Source: Lateolabrax maculatus (Eukaryota > Chordata > Actinopteri > Acropomatiformes > Lateolabracidae). Taken from it: DNA of 64,000 nucleotides. A model generated the notes under the pieces. That model did not search any database and had not been told where the DNA came from. It was given only the letters and a program-made list of their open reading frames with translations. Position numbers and translations under genes: made by a program. The stretch covers positions 14,112,001 to 14,176,000 of the forward strand of contig CM062205.1 in the NCBI GenBank assembly GCA_031216445.1, written 5' to 3'. Positions 19,337 through 33,445 of this stretch are shown here, one piece after another; position 1 is the stretch's first letter, and each line of letters begins with the position of its first letter.

Positions 19337-21289
19337 GTCATTCAACTATTTCTATGCTGGTTTGCATCTGTAAGCTCCAGCTGGCATTAAAATTATATTT
19401 ATGGTAATTATGATCTTGATTATGACATTTTAACTTAATGTATTTTTAAGTTTCAGAATACTTACTCGCACACCAAGGTATTTTGCAGATATTCTCGGCT
19501 TGACAGTGCAGCCCTGCTAACCATATGCCATGGAAAACTGATTATTAGATTTGATTAATGTGTATAATATACAATTACTGAAATATAATTGAACACAGTG
19601 GTCGTTTTTGGCACTGCTCCCTGACAGTGGACATGTGCCGACACGACTAAGGGAGTTAAAAAGGCCAAGCAGCTGCAGAGGCAGACGTGCCTTCTGCTTG
19701 AGCCAAAAAAATGTTATATGTTGAAAGTATATTTCACTGTATTGTTTACTTAGAAGCCCCCAGATGTTGTGAACATGTGGATGTTTTATATGGTAGTTAA
19801 CAGCAGGTCACGCTTGGACTGCCACTCCCTCAGAAACAATTAATAAACCATAAACAGTCTAATGTCCTCTCCGCTGAGCATTAGGTTCATACTGCTTCCA
19901 CGCAGAGAAGAAAGGCAGCGAAAATCCGCTTTTAGTTCAGCGGGGGTGGGTGGGTGGGGGGTTTCCTTGAACTTTTTACAACTCCACTGCTGCAGAGCTG
20001 TAGCTGTATAAATACAGTGGTTAATTTGACCAGCAAATGTGAAGACGGTGCAGTGACAGTAAACTGATCATGGTGCTGAACTTCCTGACCCAGGCTGTTG
20101 TTGTTTGCTGCTGTACGCAGACAGCTAATCCAAAATGTAAGACTAGTTTGTTTCAAGTGGGGCTTGTTCTAACATGATAAAAGTAAATATAGCTGTTGTC
20201 TGGTGGCGTCTGGTCTGATTAGTGTGCCATGAAAGGCTCCATTGAGCACAGGAATCTGGTTTATGCAACACATCCAATTATAGATGTATAAATGGATGAG
20301 TACATCCCAGCTTTGAAGGCAGATGGAAAATTCATAACACCAAACAAGCCTAAATGGCAAACATTGAATTGTCCTGCTACTGTTTAAGCTTTTTTTTTTT
20401 TTCACAATAAATCCAATAGCTTGATCTCCACCACTGCTAAATATGTCAATTGCTTGTAAGGGTACAAAGCAACAACTTAACAATTTTTGAAGCAAACCAA
20501 AAATATTATCTGTATAAATACAGTTTCAAACACTGTTCATGTTGGGATAAGTCATCACAGCCCCAGGAACTAGCATTCTGAGTTTCATCATCACACATGG
20601 CTTATCCCTTACCCAGGATCCTCAAGCAGGGGTGAGGGGTCACCCAGCCATCAGAGGAAGCCATCACTGAGTAGCTGACCCCTCCTCTGGCCCCCACCTT
20701 TCATCTGTCTCTCTGATTAGTTTGCCCATGTGACAGATAGCAACTTAAAATGAAACGCCCCATAGACACCCTCCCAGGAGAATCTCTCAAGCAAGATATA
20801 TATACACATTCTTGCTGCTCTACTAGTGAGTGCACTTTCAATTACAAGAGGAGAGGTGGGCCTTTTAGATGTTCACAACTCATGGCTCAGAGCTCTGCTA
20901 GATCTGTTGACTCCAGAGAGTAAATCCATCCACTTGGCATCAATGGCATATCAGGTGTCCTCTGGCTTGTCTCTCATGTGTGATTGGTGTGTACCTACCC
21001 TGCAGCAGCAGATGGGACTCTGCTTGATGTGGTGGCATCCAATATCCATTCAATCTAGACGTTATGTAATGGGCGGCTAACAGAGGTTCAAATTAAACCT
21101 CACAGCTACTATTTCTTACCAGCCAGTATATAGAGGAGGAAGTACATTCTTATCAGTTCGAAGGTGCATTATTCTTCTTGAAAGTTGTCAAGTTCATGGC
21201 TTGGACATTGCGCACTTTAGTCTCAAACCATTGTGGAGAAGTGACAAAAGAATGAAGTGCATAATGGGTCTAAAGGTGCTCTTTAGACA
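19337..21289. other. Intergenic, no gene seen
   Basis: AT-rich at first (TAATTATGATCTTGATTATG around 19400). 20570-20830 is more complex and could be regulatory, containing CTGATTAGTTTGCCC. A T14 run lies near 20390. Confidence 0.5.
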
Positions 21290-21530
21290 ACAGGTACCTT
21301 TTTATAAGGGCTGATTTCAAGATCTCCCTTTGCCTTCCACTTAGAGAAGTGTAGGCTGCGTGTTGATGAAGTCATCAGGGGGTGATTTGGCTGATATACG
21401 AGGAGACCTATTGCTCATCAGAAAGCTATCCGCCATGCTGATTGAGTCATATGTAGAGCTGCTGGGATAATTTGTCACGGGCCTGCCAGGTCAATGGACT
21501 TTGATTGGAACACGGTATGAACTCGAGGAT
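21290..21530. promoter_or_regulatory. Candidate CNE with TCF/LEF-like word
   Basis: Repeat-free block with CTTTGAT (21499-21505, TCF/LEF- or SOX-compatible) beside an inverted CCAAT, plus GATTGAGTCAT and GATAATTTGTC. Confidence 0.35.
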
Positions 21531-22858
21531 TTCCACTGAGTTGAGTACCCTCACACCCTCACTCTGTCTCAAGATCCCTCCACTTGCCCCGCCACATTCT
21601 GATTCTTTATTCTTTAAGCTTTCTGAGTTACACTCCTGCCTTGTTTCTTCCATTGTTTCTTCCTTTTTCAAACTTGATCAAAAAGTATCCATCTCTCCTT
21701 TGGCCTCTGTGATACTTTCTGCTCTCTTTTCTCTCCCTATATTTCCCTGGCCTCTCCCTGGCCCCAGCCTGGGGGCCCGCTCTGCTTGTTGAAAGGTAAC
21801 AGAATCTTCCGGAATGACCCACTGAAATCGCTGGGTTGATTCACTGATGTTTCTGTCAAGGAGAAGCACAAAGTACAGGACTGTATTTCCCCCCCACAAA
21901 ACTAGAGGTGTCTATTACAGGGAAGATCTGTATAAAAAGGAAGAAAAAAGGGGGCCCTGAGCCTGACTGACCTGTTTTAATGTGACAGAAAGAAGAGAAG
22001 ATCAGTACATGCCCACATACAAAGGCACATACACAAACACATATTTCCAAGAAGAACTGAAACCATGTCTGAGACACCTGTTCATTTTGCTGTTAAGTTT
22101 GAAACTTTGAAACATGTGGCTTAGCTGGGGAGCTGTAACTCTGCCAAATGCTTGAATATAGAAGTTCAGCTGTGCACTGTAACTTTTAACACTTCACAGT
22201 GAAAATCACAGCTTTGGCACTCCTAAGCCGAGTAACTCCGTTCCCCTTCATTACCTTTCTCCAGAAAAAAAAAAAGGAGAAGGAAAAGAAGAAAGAGGGA
22301 AAGACAGCAAGGTTTGAGAAGAGGGAGGAAGAAAGGATGTAAACTTGAATAACTTCCAGAAGGAGCATGGCAAAATACCTGCAGTGAGTTTCAAAAACCA
22401 AAAGATCTTTCATCTAACTGTTTTGGCATTGCGGGGTGGGAGCCTCGGCACTGACCATAACATAGGTATGCCTAATCCTCTTTCATCCACAATATCGCAC
22501 AAAGGGAGTATCTGTCCGAGTGAAGAGGGAGATTCTGCAGACATAAAAGCCTGACGGGGGAGTGTTGCATGTCTGTACCAACATTGTCCTGGTCCTTATT
22601 ATTCTTTGCACATAGCTGTAAGTCTAAACAAGACCCGCTTCCTGAAGAGGACTGCTGTGCACTCACGCTGGCCCTGGTGTTGTTCTGCTCCAGCGTGTGT
22701 GTGAGGGAGTGTGTGTTTGTGTGCGCGAGGCCGCTGCGCTGTTGAGATGACCCTGCTTTCTTTCTATAGGGGCTTTCACTCTGCAAGAGCTCGGGCCCTG
22801 TACAGAGGGAGCCTGTGCTGGTACCTCTCTTAGCCTCTCTTTCTTGTGCAGGCGTCTC

Positions 22859-22864
<6 letters not shown>

Positions 22865-22905
<41 letters not shown>

Positions 22906-22928
22906 GCAGCAGCAGCAGCAGCAGCAGC
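22865..22928. repeat. (CT)n next to (GCA)n
   Basis: About 18 CT units (22865-22900) followed within 5 bases by about seven GCA units (22906-22928). The triplet part lies outside any believable ORF. Confidence 0.95.
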
Positions 22929-23018
22929 TTGAGTACTTCCAGCTGCGGACATTGAATACTGCCTCCCACACACGCACACACTCACAGGTACAAACTGGTC
23001 CACTATAGAACACATGTA

Positions 23019-23044
23019 CACACACACACACACACACACACACA
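23019..23044. repeat. (CA)n microsatellite
   Basis: About 13 CA units. Confidence 0.9.
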
Positions 23045-24209
23045 TGCACATATACACATACCTCCCTCATTTACTGAAATGCCTTCAGTAGTTTCTCATT
23101 GCCTCTGCATTTGTCCTTCTCCCGTCTTTATATGGGGTGCTTTTATGGTGTGGGTCTACATGTCTGCACGCACGCCAGTCCCTTCACCCTCATCTGCCCT
23201 CCTGTGTCTGTGCCCCCAGACGGGGTGGATGTGGGGGATGATTTTTTTGTCCAGATCCATAATAGGCCCTCCAGTCTCGTCACAGAGGCTGTGTCACAGG
23301 CACAGGCAGTACAGTAGGTAACCGGCCAAGAGGCAAGCTGCTCTTCCCTCAAACCAAACAAAACGCAAGCAAAGCAAAACAAAACACGCGTAGAGAGAGC
23401 ACAGATTCAAAGAACATGACTGCGCCACTGTCTTTATGCGGCTTGGCAGAGACTTAGAAACAAATACAGATGTCCATGCTCATACACACCCACACATGCA
23501 CATAGGAGAAAAACTATAGAGTCCCTCAGTAGCAGCAGTATGTCTGTCAGTTCTTTCATCGTGTTATGAAATAAGAGGAGCGCACCAGAGGAACCTGTTG
23601 CTGGGCTATAAGACTGAAGCAGCCCAGGGAAAAAATGGTAATGCAAGCGAGAGCGGCGGCAGGGGTCTGCCGGGGTGTAACCATAGCTGCTAAACTTGCA
23701 TTCAGGCCTTTTCCAGAGCTGGGCTCGGGGTATGCAGACGACCTAGGGGCTGGAGACTTAGGGAGGACTTTAAGCCTCTTTGTCAAGCTCCTCGGAGCTC
23801 AGTCGACCGCTGTGAAGAGGCCAAGGCATGCAGCTGTCTAGCAACAAGAACCCCTCATACCACAGATACTGGCCTGTGGTTAGGGAGTGTGTGTATGATT
23901 GTGTATGTGGTTCAGATTGTGTGCCTGAACATGTGGGCTTGAATCTGTGAAACTGGGCCGTTGATAAATATCTCACCAGGTGAGGCAGTAGGTATGTGAA
24001 AGGCTGAGGAACTATCTCCTAAATAAAATAAAGTCAAGTACGTGCTTAAACAATTTTTTATTTAACATTTAAAATCATAAATCTAATACAAATACACTGT
24101 ACATATATGTTAGGTAATTTAACAATTTATCATAATATTTAATTGCATATTTATTCTTTAAAAAAAATCTTCACATATGTACCGTTTTGGTCATTGAAAT
24201 TGTTCCTGC

Positions 24210-24229
24210 TGTACATACTGGTATGTACA
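24210..24229. repeat. 9-bp inverted repeat with 2-base spacer
   Basis: TGTACATAC-TG-GTATGTACA. A near-perfect palindrome in AT-rich DNA, which could extrude as a small cruciform. Confidence 0.8.
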
Positions 24230-24289
24230 TACTACATTGTGAATCCATCCTTTAATAATGTTTCAATGACAGTGATGGGGGACAAAATC

Positions 24290-24640
24290 TTCTGTTCTGA
24301 TTAAAAGCGTATTCCTAAATTCAGGTGGCGCTAATATGAGGTTTCAGCTTCAAAGTTATGTTCTTTTAGCATAAAAAAATCCTGTAACTTCAAATTAGCT
24401 TCAGCTGAACTTAAAAATACACTTTTACGCAGAATGAGGACTGGAGACTTTGTCCCACATCACTTACATTGAAATGGCTTTAAGGGGGGATATCTTAATG
24501 GCCGCTATGGACAGGAGAAAATAATTACAGCAACCAATAACTCTTTCAGTGTATATATGGGCATGTGTGTTACGGTATACGGTTTAAAATTGACTTGAAA
24601 AAATGTGAACCTATCATTTAATTGAACATGACCCCTCGCG
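24290..24640. repeat. Possible interspersed repeat copy
   Basis: The section GCTATGGACAGGAG ... CTCTTTCAGTG ... TATGGGCATGTG looks, from memory, like a short non-autonomous element found in many percomorph fish genomes. I see no clear terminal repeats or coding part. A repeat-library search would decide. Confidence 0.3.
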
Positions 24641-27600
24641 ATCAGTCATTGTTTTGGGGCATTTGTGAAAGCAGTCATGTATCAGTGCTTGAGATCTTCA
24701 GGGCTTTTAATAGACACCTCATTTACATAAAGTACAGTCTTTGAAACGACACCTACATCAACACACCACAGTCTTATTCTTGAGCCGTGTGACATGCGCC
24801 GCAGACAGAGGAGGAGACATTGGTCAACATGGTAAACCTAAGTGCTGTCTTTCCATGGAAGTATTATCAGTGAAACTAACACCTTCTTTGGAATGCCACA
24901 GAACTGCCTGGAGACATGGAGGAGCTAGTTTTATGAAGCCCGTCCCCGCACTGCTCCAAATGAGCCATGGTGAATTCTTCACCGCCAGTCAATCCCTGGG
25001 GAGGCAGTCAAGAAAACCCTATTATATTTGGGGGCAGGCACCGCTCAAACTGACAGCAACTGCTGCGACAGCAAAGCTCGCCGAAAGAGAGAGAGAGAGA
25101 GGTATGTTCACCATCTCTACGTGACAACACAGTAAATTGCACACAAACTGGTCTCATTTGCTTTGGATTGTGGAGCGGCACAGAGAACAATGGACTTTGC
25201 AGTTAAAATTGAACAAACCTTCTGAATTATCCTAACAACTCAAATTCAGAATTACCCCGTCTTTGCTCTTGTCTTGTAAATGCTGCTTTGTCGATTTCAC
25301 ACAAACCCACAGTAAATCCATAAACCAAGCTCTATTCTTAAAAGCAGTTGCTTGTGTTGCTGAATATAATCTCAACAGTATATTATTAACTGATTAAATA
25401 AATGACCTTTATAAAGCTAGACTCTGGATGTCCCTCTGTGTTCAAACCAATTGGCTCCCTATTCCATAAGTCTACAATTGAAGAAAAATCATTTATTCCT
25501 TTTATAGTTCACTCTAAATGGCCACACCTGTATTTATAATCCTCAATTGCTAAAATTGTGCGCACAGACACCCACATGAACACACAGACAAAACCACAAA
25601 CCTGCCCTGGAATGCCACTGGAACAGGGCAATTACTGCATGCATGGGGTCAGAAGTCCCTTCTCTGCGAAACATGTATGAAACATTAAAGCAACAGCAAA
25701 AAGGCAACATGAACAGAGCGGAAGCATGGGAGGAGGCGAGTCCAAGAGTGTTGGTTTCAATCTGAGGGATAACATGGAAAGGTCAAGTCTGAGTCGGCAG
25801 ATCACACATAATCACCTCCCACACAATGCTGCTGCCCTATTCTATGGAAGCCTCCTGATGAGAGGAGAAGATAGATAGATAGAGGGAGAGACAGATAGAA
25901 AGCAGAGGAAGGAGAGGAGAGGAAAGAAAGGCTGAAATAAGATGAGAAGGCGGCATTATCATTCCAAGCATCAACCCCATAGCAGATGTGCTGCTTGTCT
26001 TGGGATGTGAAGGAGTGGCGTGTGACCCTGTTCACCTCAAGCCTAATGAAAGATTGACTGACTGACTCACCTCACTATGCCATGTATGTATGCTCGACCA
26101 AATATTATTGGATGCAGGGCCTGGAAATGATCTGGGAGCTTACAGAGGAAGAAAAAAAAAAAGGCTGAATGTAGCACCGTAAAGCGAACTAATCAGAAAG
26201 TGAACTGTGGGCAGAAGAACACAACGGACTGAAAAGAGATTTTGCTGTGTTTACTTATGCCAATGCTTTGACATGGAACTGGACACAAGATTTCAGGGTA
26301 ATCTTGGAGCTTATTTCAGATGTGATTTAGGAAGTGCAGAGACGACTAGAATTTGTGTCACACACATATAAAATGATATTTCAGTGTATTTATATGTAGT
26401 ACCTGTGTACTGTATTTACTAAACAAAAATATATCACAGATAATTGTTTCTGTGTCTGTGTGTAAGTAGAAGAAAAAAACTTAATTTTAAAAAAAATAGT
26501 TTTGGCTGTCTAGCTACAGCACAACATACATATACATTTACACTTGCACACACTCACATGCATACAGACTGAATACACAAACACTCAATATTCAAAGTTC
26601 TAGGTAATCCATTCTTCCTGTGGCATGGCATCACTTCAAAACCTACATGCAGTAAATCAGCCATTATCCCACCTCTCACCAGTGGTCCATTTGTACATGT
26701 ACAGCAAAAGATCGCACATAGAACGCACACTAAGCAACCTTGGTTTGAGTATATAAATCATTTGTACATGCTACACCTGTTCTCAAGAGCCCAAACCTGA
26801 TCGGTACTTCTAAAAGTATCACACAATTAATATTTACGCTGGAGGTCACAGAGCAAGGATAAGCAACTAATCTTGACTGAATGCAAATAGGCTACATGTA
26901 TAAGCAGCAAGCTGCAGACATAAAAGCACACATTCAGGTGCTTATGAAAAGAAAATGATAGGGGGAAAGATACAAAAACACAATTATTAGGTGTAATGAT
27001 TAAAACAAGCAGTAATCATTTTGTATTACCACTCACACACACATAAGCTATAAATTACCAATATGACTTCAGCTCTATTTTTTTTCTCTGTCATAGACTA
27101 GAATACCATGGACAGAGACAGCAAATGTATTGATTCCTGATATATGAAGATCATGTTACATCAATCTAAGAGTATAATTGACAGAAATGTTGTGATGTGT
27201 TGATGTGTATCAGATAATGTTTGCAGAATGAATTAAGTTCTCCAAACCAGATGTGGGAACCTTAAATCATCTTATGTCAAAATTAATAATGAAGTTCTAC
27301 AGACATCAAGACAGGTGACTCTTTCTGCCATATCCAATTAGTTCTTCAGTGCCGTCTGGGTGCCTTTACAGTGTCAATCAGCAGGCAGTAAACATTGTCT
27401 TTCAGCAGCAGTCTACCTCAGGGGGACTGCCTTTAAACAACAAAGTCAGCTCTTTGATACCTCCCCTTCTCACCTTTCAGCACAGCCATCCCCAGACGTA
27501 AAAGTGCACCTTCCCATAAAACACAGCCACAAAACACTAATACACCCTCTTTTTAGACTTTATGGCCTCTCCTCACACAATTACCCATGATCACACAATC

Positions 27601-28119
27601 AGCGTTTGATTTTACGACCCGAGCTGTGGGTATGTATATGTGTGAGTGTGTGCATGCCGGCAAAGGCGAGCGGGAGGGGAGGGAGAGAGGTCTGGACTGG
27701 GGTCGTGCCACAGACATGTGCGAGCAAAAACAGCGCGTTTATATACAGACAGGCAGGCGCATGTAGACACCAACACTGCCGCGCGCAGACAAAGAGCTGA
27801 GCAGACACATGCGTGCAAACACACAAACACAGATCTTCCCCTCCACCCGCCGTCTCTCTGTGGCCTTTCTCTCCTTGCCCTTAGCTGTTTCCCAGATTCC
27901 AGATGACGTCCTGACAGGAGGGCTGAGTGACTGGAGGTGAGGCTGTGTGATGACAGACCAGGGCCTTTATCAGTGACCAGCACACTGCCAGCTTGCTGTT
28001 TGAAGATTAAATGGCAGATTGAAACCCAAAACTGCTGCCGCTCCTGCTTGACTCCCTGCCTCTTTACATATTTCTTTTTTTTTTTTTTTTTCTTTCTTTT
28101 TTCCCTTTTAACCCCTAGC
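24641..28119. other. Intergenic, no gene seen
   Basis: Contains GA runs (about 25085-25100), GATA units (about 25870) and an octamer ATGCAAAT at 26881-26888. AT-rich sequence at 26300-27300 carries several CACA patches. T runs lie at about 28076-28092. No ORF with family features. Confidence 0.6.
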
Positions 28120-28260
28120 TCGCTGGCCGCAGGAGCTCTCCGGGTTTAATGTAATTGGCCCATTTCCTGCATATGAAGTTCCCGGTTTGTTGTAATTGAC
28201 TAGATCTTTTATTGGCTGTGAGACAGGTTAAATGGGAACCAAATGGAGGGGCAACACAGG
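28120..28260. promoter_or_regulatory. Candidate CNE
   Basis: Two identical GTAATTG words 41 bp apart (28151-28157 and 28192-28198), with CTGCATATGAAG between them and AGGTTAAATGG after. Compact and repeat-free. Confidence 0.4.
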
Positions 28261-29316
28261 AAGCTTAGGTCTGGGCTATCTGATACTCATCAAATCAGCC
28301 AACCTGGACGCAGAACAGCAAAGTGCTGAGAATGTGGCTGTGGTGATTAGCAGCTGCATGAGGATTAGTATGTTAGTATGGTATTGGCATATGTAAGTCA
28401 ATGTTGGCGGTGAATGATGTTCTTTGGATGTAGTCATGGCATTAGTTTAGTGCACAGAGAGGGATATTTTAAGCTCCTTCTCCTGTGCGGAGTCGTTTTC
28501 TTTCTTATGAGTAAAAGTGAATCCTCATCAGTGAAGGATGTCAAGATCAACTTCCTTTTTATTTATTTGATTATGTTGTTTTGTAGCTTCAGCCCATATA
28601 ATTTCTCTGCAGCTTTCTCTCAGTGGAGAAAGACATGGAGATTCAGCTTGTTTCATCAAAACATCTCATGCCACAGTAAATGGCATTCAACAAAGCTCAT
28701 ATTCTGCTCTTTGATGTTTGCCAGAGTAAATGGACTATCAATGCAAAGTATAAACACTCCTCTATGCTAATGTTCCTCCGGGGGTCTTTGATGGCACCAG
28801 TAGTATCTGTGAAGTGTGTTTTGAAAAATTGCATCGGTAAGCCATCCAAACAGCAAGAATTAAAGCCTATTCACTCACTGTGCCTTTTCAGCTGGGGGGG
28901 AAAAGAAAATCTAGATTTGGAAAATGGCACTCTGTAATGGGGGGGGAACTGGGGCATAATGAAGGTACAGAGTAAGTGACTTGTAACAAACAGCACAGGC
29001 CAACCAAAGCAACACTGTCGCAAGGGTTCAGTTGACTGCCAGGTGACATCATTTGGCATTGTTTCACCACTCCATTTGTTTTATTGTGCTCATTGTCCTC
29101 CCACATTCACTCAATCAAGTGGGTCTTTTTGTGCTGGTTGTTTAGGTAGTCCAGGTGCACCATGCTAGTGGAGGCTTCCTGTCTCCCCAGAAGTCTTTTC
29201 AATGCCTCTCCTGCCGCGGGTATTGTCATATCCCACAGTGCATCTGAAAAGAAGCAGCAGCCCTGCGTAAATGTCAGAGAGGTGACTTGTTTTTAACTCT
29301 TAGCAGGCATCGAATG

Positions 29317-29362
<46 letters not shown>

Positions 29363-32300
29363 CTGAGTGTGTGCGTTTGAATAAACCAGCTGCCTCCTGT
29401 GAGCATTTCCTCACTTTACTGCGCTCTTCAGTGCTTTACCTAAGTCTGGATTTACAGTGTGGCGCCCCCTGTTGAAATGCCATTTCCCTTTTACTAATTT
29501 GTTGACATCATGATTTACTTTAAGTTTTTGTGTATTCAGAGGCTGTAAGAAATTTGCTTTTTGTACACTCCAAAGAGAAAACAACTCTCTCTCTGTGTTT
29601 GAATTGCTGACTGGCAAGGAAAGTTCCAAAATCTAAATCTTCCCTGCCTTAGGAACAAAGTGTAAAAAGACTCAAAATATGATGACGGCCAAGTTCACTC
29701 TTCATTGTGGCATTAAATTTGCTTAGCTATTTCCACCAGTTTGTGGAGACTTCACACTTTCTAACAGTGCTTCACACTTTCCAATAAAAAGCCAATTTAT
29801 TTTTGATCACAGAGGTGCTACTGTATCAGTCACAATGAAGGCTTTATTAAGTGGTTGTGTGTTTTAGCAGCTCAGCAGGACAATGAGACGAACATGGCTA
29901 ACGACTATAACATGAGTGAGAAGACAAATAGAGGCCGAGCCAGAGAGGAAGCCACAGATGTAAAGCCATGTCAGGTTCAATTAGACCATCTGAAGAGTTT
30001 AGCAGGCAGAGCTGACAAAGTCCAATTTGTCCGACATATTTCAGCCCACCTTTCCCACATGTGCTCGCTACTCACAGCTTTCAGCACCACATTTGGACAA
30101 ATTTTCACACTTTCCCATACAACCCTCTGAGGGAAAGATGTCCTGGACTTTTACTTGGGGGTTCAGTTTATCTAGGATAGCCATCAGCCAAGTTTCCTCC
30201 GCATGTAAGTTAATCCCCCCCTCTCCCCAACACCCCAATTGACAAGATCTTTCTAAAGAAAGCGAAAAAAGACACTTTCCTGTCTGTTTTCCTGCTGTAA
30301 CTCCTTTTCATTCACCCACGGTCTGTCTTTCTGTTGTACACACACTGACACACACAGAGCTGTACCCTGTGGTGAATGTCTTCACATATGCCATCCAGTT
30401 AGCTGGGTATTTTTGTCTGTGTGAGTGGGCAGCGGTGTCACTCAGCAAGCTTTGAGCTCCGCGGAGGGAGAGCTGTGAAAGCCAGTCACTAACAAGCAGA
30501 GATATTCCCTCCCTGCATCCCAAAGCCAGATGACTAATCTCGGCAGAATACAAAAAATACTTTATAATCAGATTTAGAAAAGTGAAAAAAAAAAAAAACA
30601 CAACATTCATCTCAAATTCAAATGCCTTGTGGTCACAAGTTGCCTGCAATGAGGTGACAAGAACATAAAACAAAGTCTCGTCTTGTCAAAATGGATTCAA
30701 TAATTAGACACACTGGAATGGCCTCGTTTAGCTTGCAAAACAGACACCAGTGCTCGAGGCTGGCCCTGCAAATTGGAATAATTTGTGTTCTCAGGGCTAG
30801 TGTAGGGTCTGCCTGAAGTGGATGATGGCTGAAAAAAAAATCCCATGTTTATTTATTATTTATTTTCTCTCCTTCTAGGAATACGACAGCATCCACAGCT
30901 TCGCTGCCTCCTCCCGAACCCACAAAAAAATACAAAAATAAAAAAATAAGATAAAAAAACTAAATACTCTCCTTATGCCTACCTCCGCCTGTGGCCTGAA
31001 TGATGACAGGCTTGATTCCTGCTGGTGCTGTGCCAGTGCATTGCCCGAGGATGCCCTCGGGTGTCTGAGACAGCGTATCCATTAGCTACCTGTGTAGACT
31101 GCTCCTTCGAGATACACAGACACTGATGTCTGCTTTCCTTGCTTTCCAGAGATCCCTGCGCCACACACCCACACACGTACTGTACACACACACCTGAAGC
31201 CTACCATCTGGCCAAGACTTGAGGACCATGCTGCCACGGCCTCCAATGGTCTGACCACTTAGTCCTCTTCCTGTCACTCAGCCTCGTCAGCCGATGCTGT
31301 CAGCCCAGGTGGCATTCCCTTATTCCGCCGATACTGGGGAAAGAACAACCTGACAGAAGCTTTGAGCTACATATACACACAGTGACCAGAAAAACAGAAA
31401 CCCATGTACAGTGTAATGCAACGTAACACCATTACAATAGCCCTGCAATAAATAGCCTGCGGAGACTGTTGACTCAACACCACATTCATTTTTGAGGTTG
31501 TAGTTTGGGATGTTCTTGTATTGGAATAAATTACATAAGAGCATTGAAAAACAATCTTTGGTTTGCCGACTTTTCATGGAAATGTAGATGTTTAAAATTC
31601 CTTTTTTTCTGAGCACTTTAAGAACTTCCCCTCCATGGAAGACATAAGAACGTGTTTTTTAATACTTAGTCCTAAGCTAAAGTGGATTTTTAAAAAAAAT
31701 ATCTATTGCAAATTAATTTTATTTTTATTTTTTGGTCATTTTGTCATATTTTTATTTTTTTTGTGGTACAGTGTGTTGGTTACTTCATCCTTGTAATGTG
31801 TTTCAAATGAATAAGGTTATGTATTTAAATCGAAGCCTGATTTACCACTTGAACAAACATGCAGCGCATTCAGCCAGTTTTGATTTGTGCGACGCATGCA
31901 AAGCCTAATTAATGTTATTTACACTCTGCAGAATCAGACGCCTGATTTTATGAACACCAGGAATCAGGAACAGCTGTTTGATAGAGAGAAACTAATGATG
32001 TCATGCCCAGAATCATCAGCCGGGAGCCCAACACTATGGGGGCTGTCACTCAACAACAGAATGTCAGTGGCAGCAGGACCTCTGTTTGGGGAAGGCACTT
32101 GTCAATCATGTCTCAAGCAGCGGGGGAGCAGGTGTGCTGGCCAATCAGAGAAGGTCCCAGCACAGCAGGCCCGGGACCAGGAAGTGAAGCGCCATCTGGA
32201 GTGAAGACGAGCTGTGAGTGGGCAACTGAAACAAAGTGATGACATGCTGGAGGAAAGCTGGTGGAGTGTGCTGCTGGATATAACAAGGGCATTTGGATTC

Positions 32301-32819
32301 ATGCTGCCTATCACACCAACTCTGTCGTTGATTCTTGTAGTCAGATGGTGCTTATTAAAGATGTGCACAGGCTATTTCTCTCATAGAGGGGTAGAAGACT
32401 AGTGTGTGTGCGTGTGTGTGTGATGTGACTAGCCAACTAGTATGATGGGTAGAATACTGTTACCGGCATTAACACCGTGCACAAGACATGGTATCACAAT
32501 ACTCACACTGATTAGTGTAACAGCCCTTCCATCACACACACATACACACACACACAGCAAATTCATCATTCAGATATTATTCTTAACCCAGGACCAGTCT
32601 ATTTCTGACTGCAGGATGTCACTTTAACTTTGACAGTTGACAATTTGCCAGCTCATAAAATAAAAAAGGGAAAAAATGGTGGCAGTGAAAACTGGCAAAT
32701 TGAAAATTATGACATTGAGTTTGATTTGAGAAAAAATCCATTAAAACAGGTTCTGCATGGAAAGAGCTCTCTCTTTCCTCTTTTATGTAACAATGATCTT
32801 TTATCCGTTTGATAAGAGA
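28261..32819. other. Intergenic, no gene seen
   Basis: 28960-29110 is complex (a TTTGGCATTGTTTCACC SOX-like word). 30830-30970 and 31670-31770 are A/T-homopolymer rich. Short CA/GT patches occur near 32400 and 32535. No gene signal. Confidence 0.6.
29319..29359. repeat. (GT)n microsatellite
   Basis: About 20 GT units, pure. Confidence 0.95.
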
Positions 32820-33075
32820 CAGATCTGCTGAGAGATAGGTCAGAGGAAATGGAATTGAATGGAAATCTTTGCGCTACATTTACTGAATCATCAATGTGAT
32901 TAATAGCAGTTAACACCTCGTAAAAATAGAGCCGCAATTACAGCGGAAAATTAGGGGCCAGCATTACCATCATGCTAATAAGTACCGAATATAATTACAT
33001 TTATCGCAGTATTGTCACAGAGATTGATAAATTCATGCTCAATCTCGTTAATCTCTCAATAACATCCAGCACAGA
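32820..33075. promoter_or_regulatory. Candidate CNE
   Basis: Dense TAAT/ATTA cores: GTGATTAATAGC, GCAATTACAGC, TGCTAATAAG, ATAATTACAT and TCGTTAATC within about 170 bp, without simple repeats. A GA-rich tract follows at 33110-33200. Confidence 0.4.
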
Positions 33076-33374
33076 ATTTAACAATTATCTTTTTTGTCAA
33101 ACTGAATGAAAAAAGGGGTGATATAGAAAGAGGAGAAAAGAGGAGAAGAGAGGTGAGAGATTGCGAGAACAGACAGAGGTAGGAGAAGATGGAGAGAGGC
33201 AGTGTGATAGAAAGCGAGAGCAGATATGCTTCTGTCCATCTCAAGTATTTTTCATCCTATTCCCAGCAGAGGGGATAAAACAGATAATTACCAACTCTAA
33301 AAACTGTGTCTTTGTGTGCTGCTCTGAAAGGAGAAACTCTCCAGCACTGAAGAGATAAAGCTCAAAACAAAAGC

Positions 33375-33445
33375 AGCCTGAATTGGACCAGGATTAGCTT
33401 TAATGGTGGTAATTACCAGAGGGGATAACAGCCCGGTCCTCTCTG
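33375..33445. promoter_or_regulatory. Candidate CNE
   Basis: Compact block with GGATTAGCTTTAATGG and GGTAATTACCAG, the latter containing the palindrome GGTAATTACC. Confidence 0.35.

Larger units (their letters stand above)
21531..24289. other. Intergenic, repeat-rich
   Basis: Contains the CT/GCA compound repeat at 22865 and a CA repeat at 23019. The open frames at 22472-23070 are translations of these. 24000-24230 is very AT-rich, with a 9-bp inverted repeat at 24210-24229. Confidence 0.6.

Noticed and set aside
22906..22928. GCA triplet repeat as a possible poly-Gln coding exon
   Set aside because: No surrounding reading frame or splice context supports coding. It is fused to a CT microsatellite.
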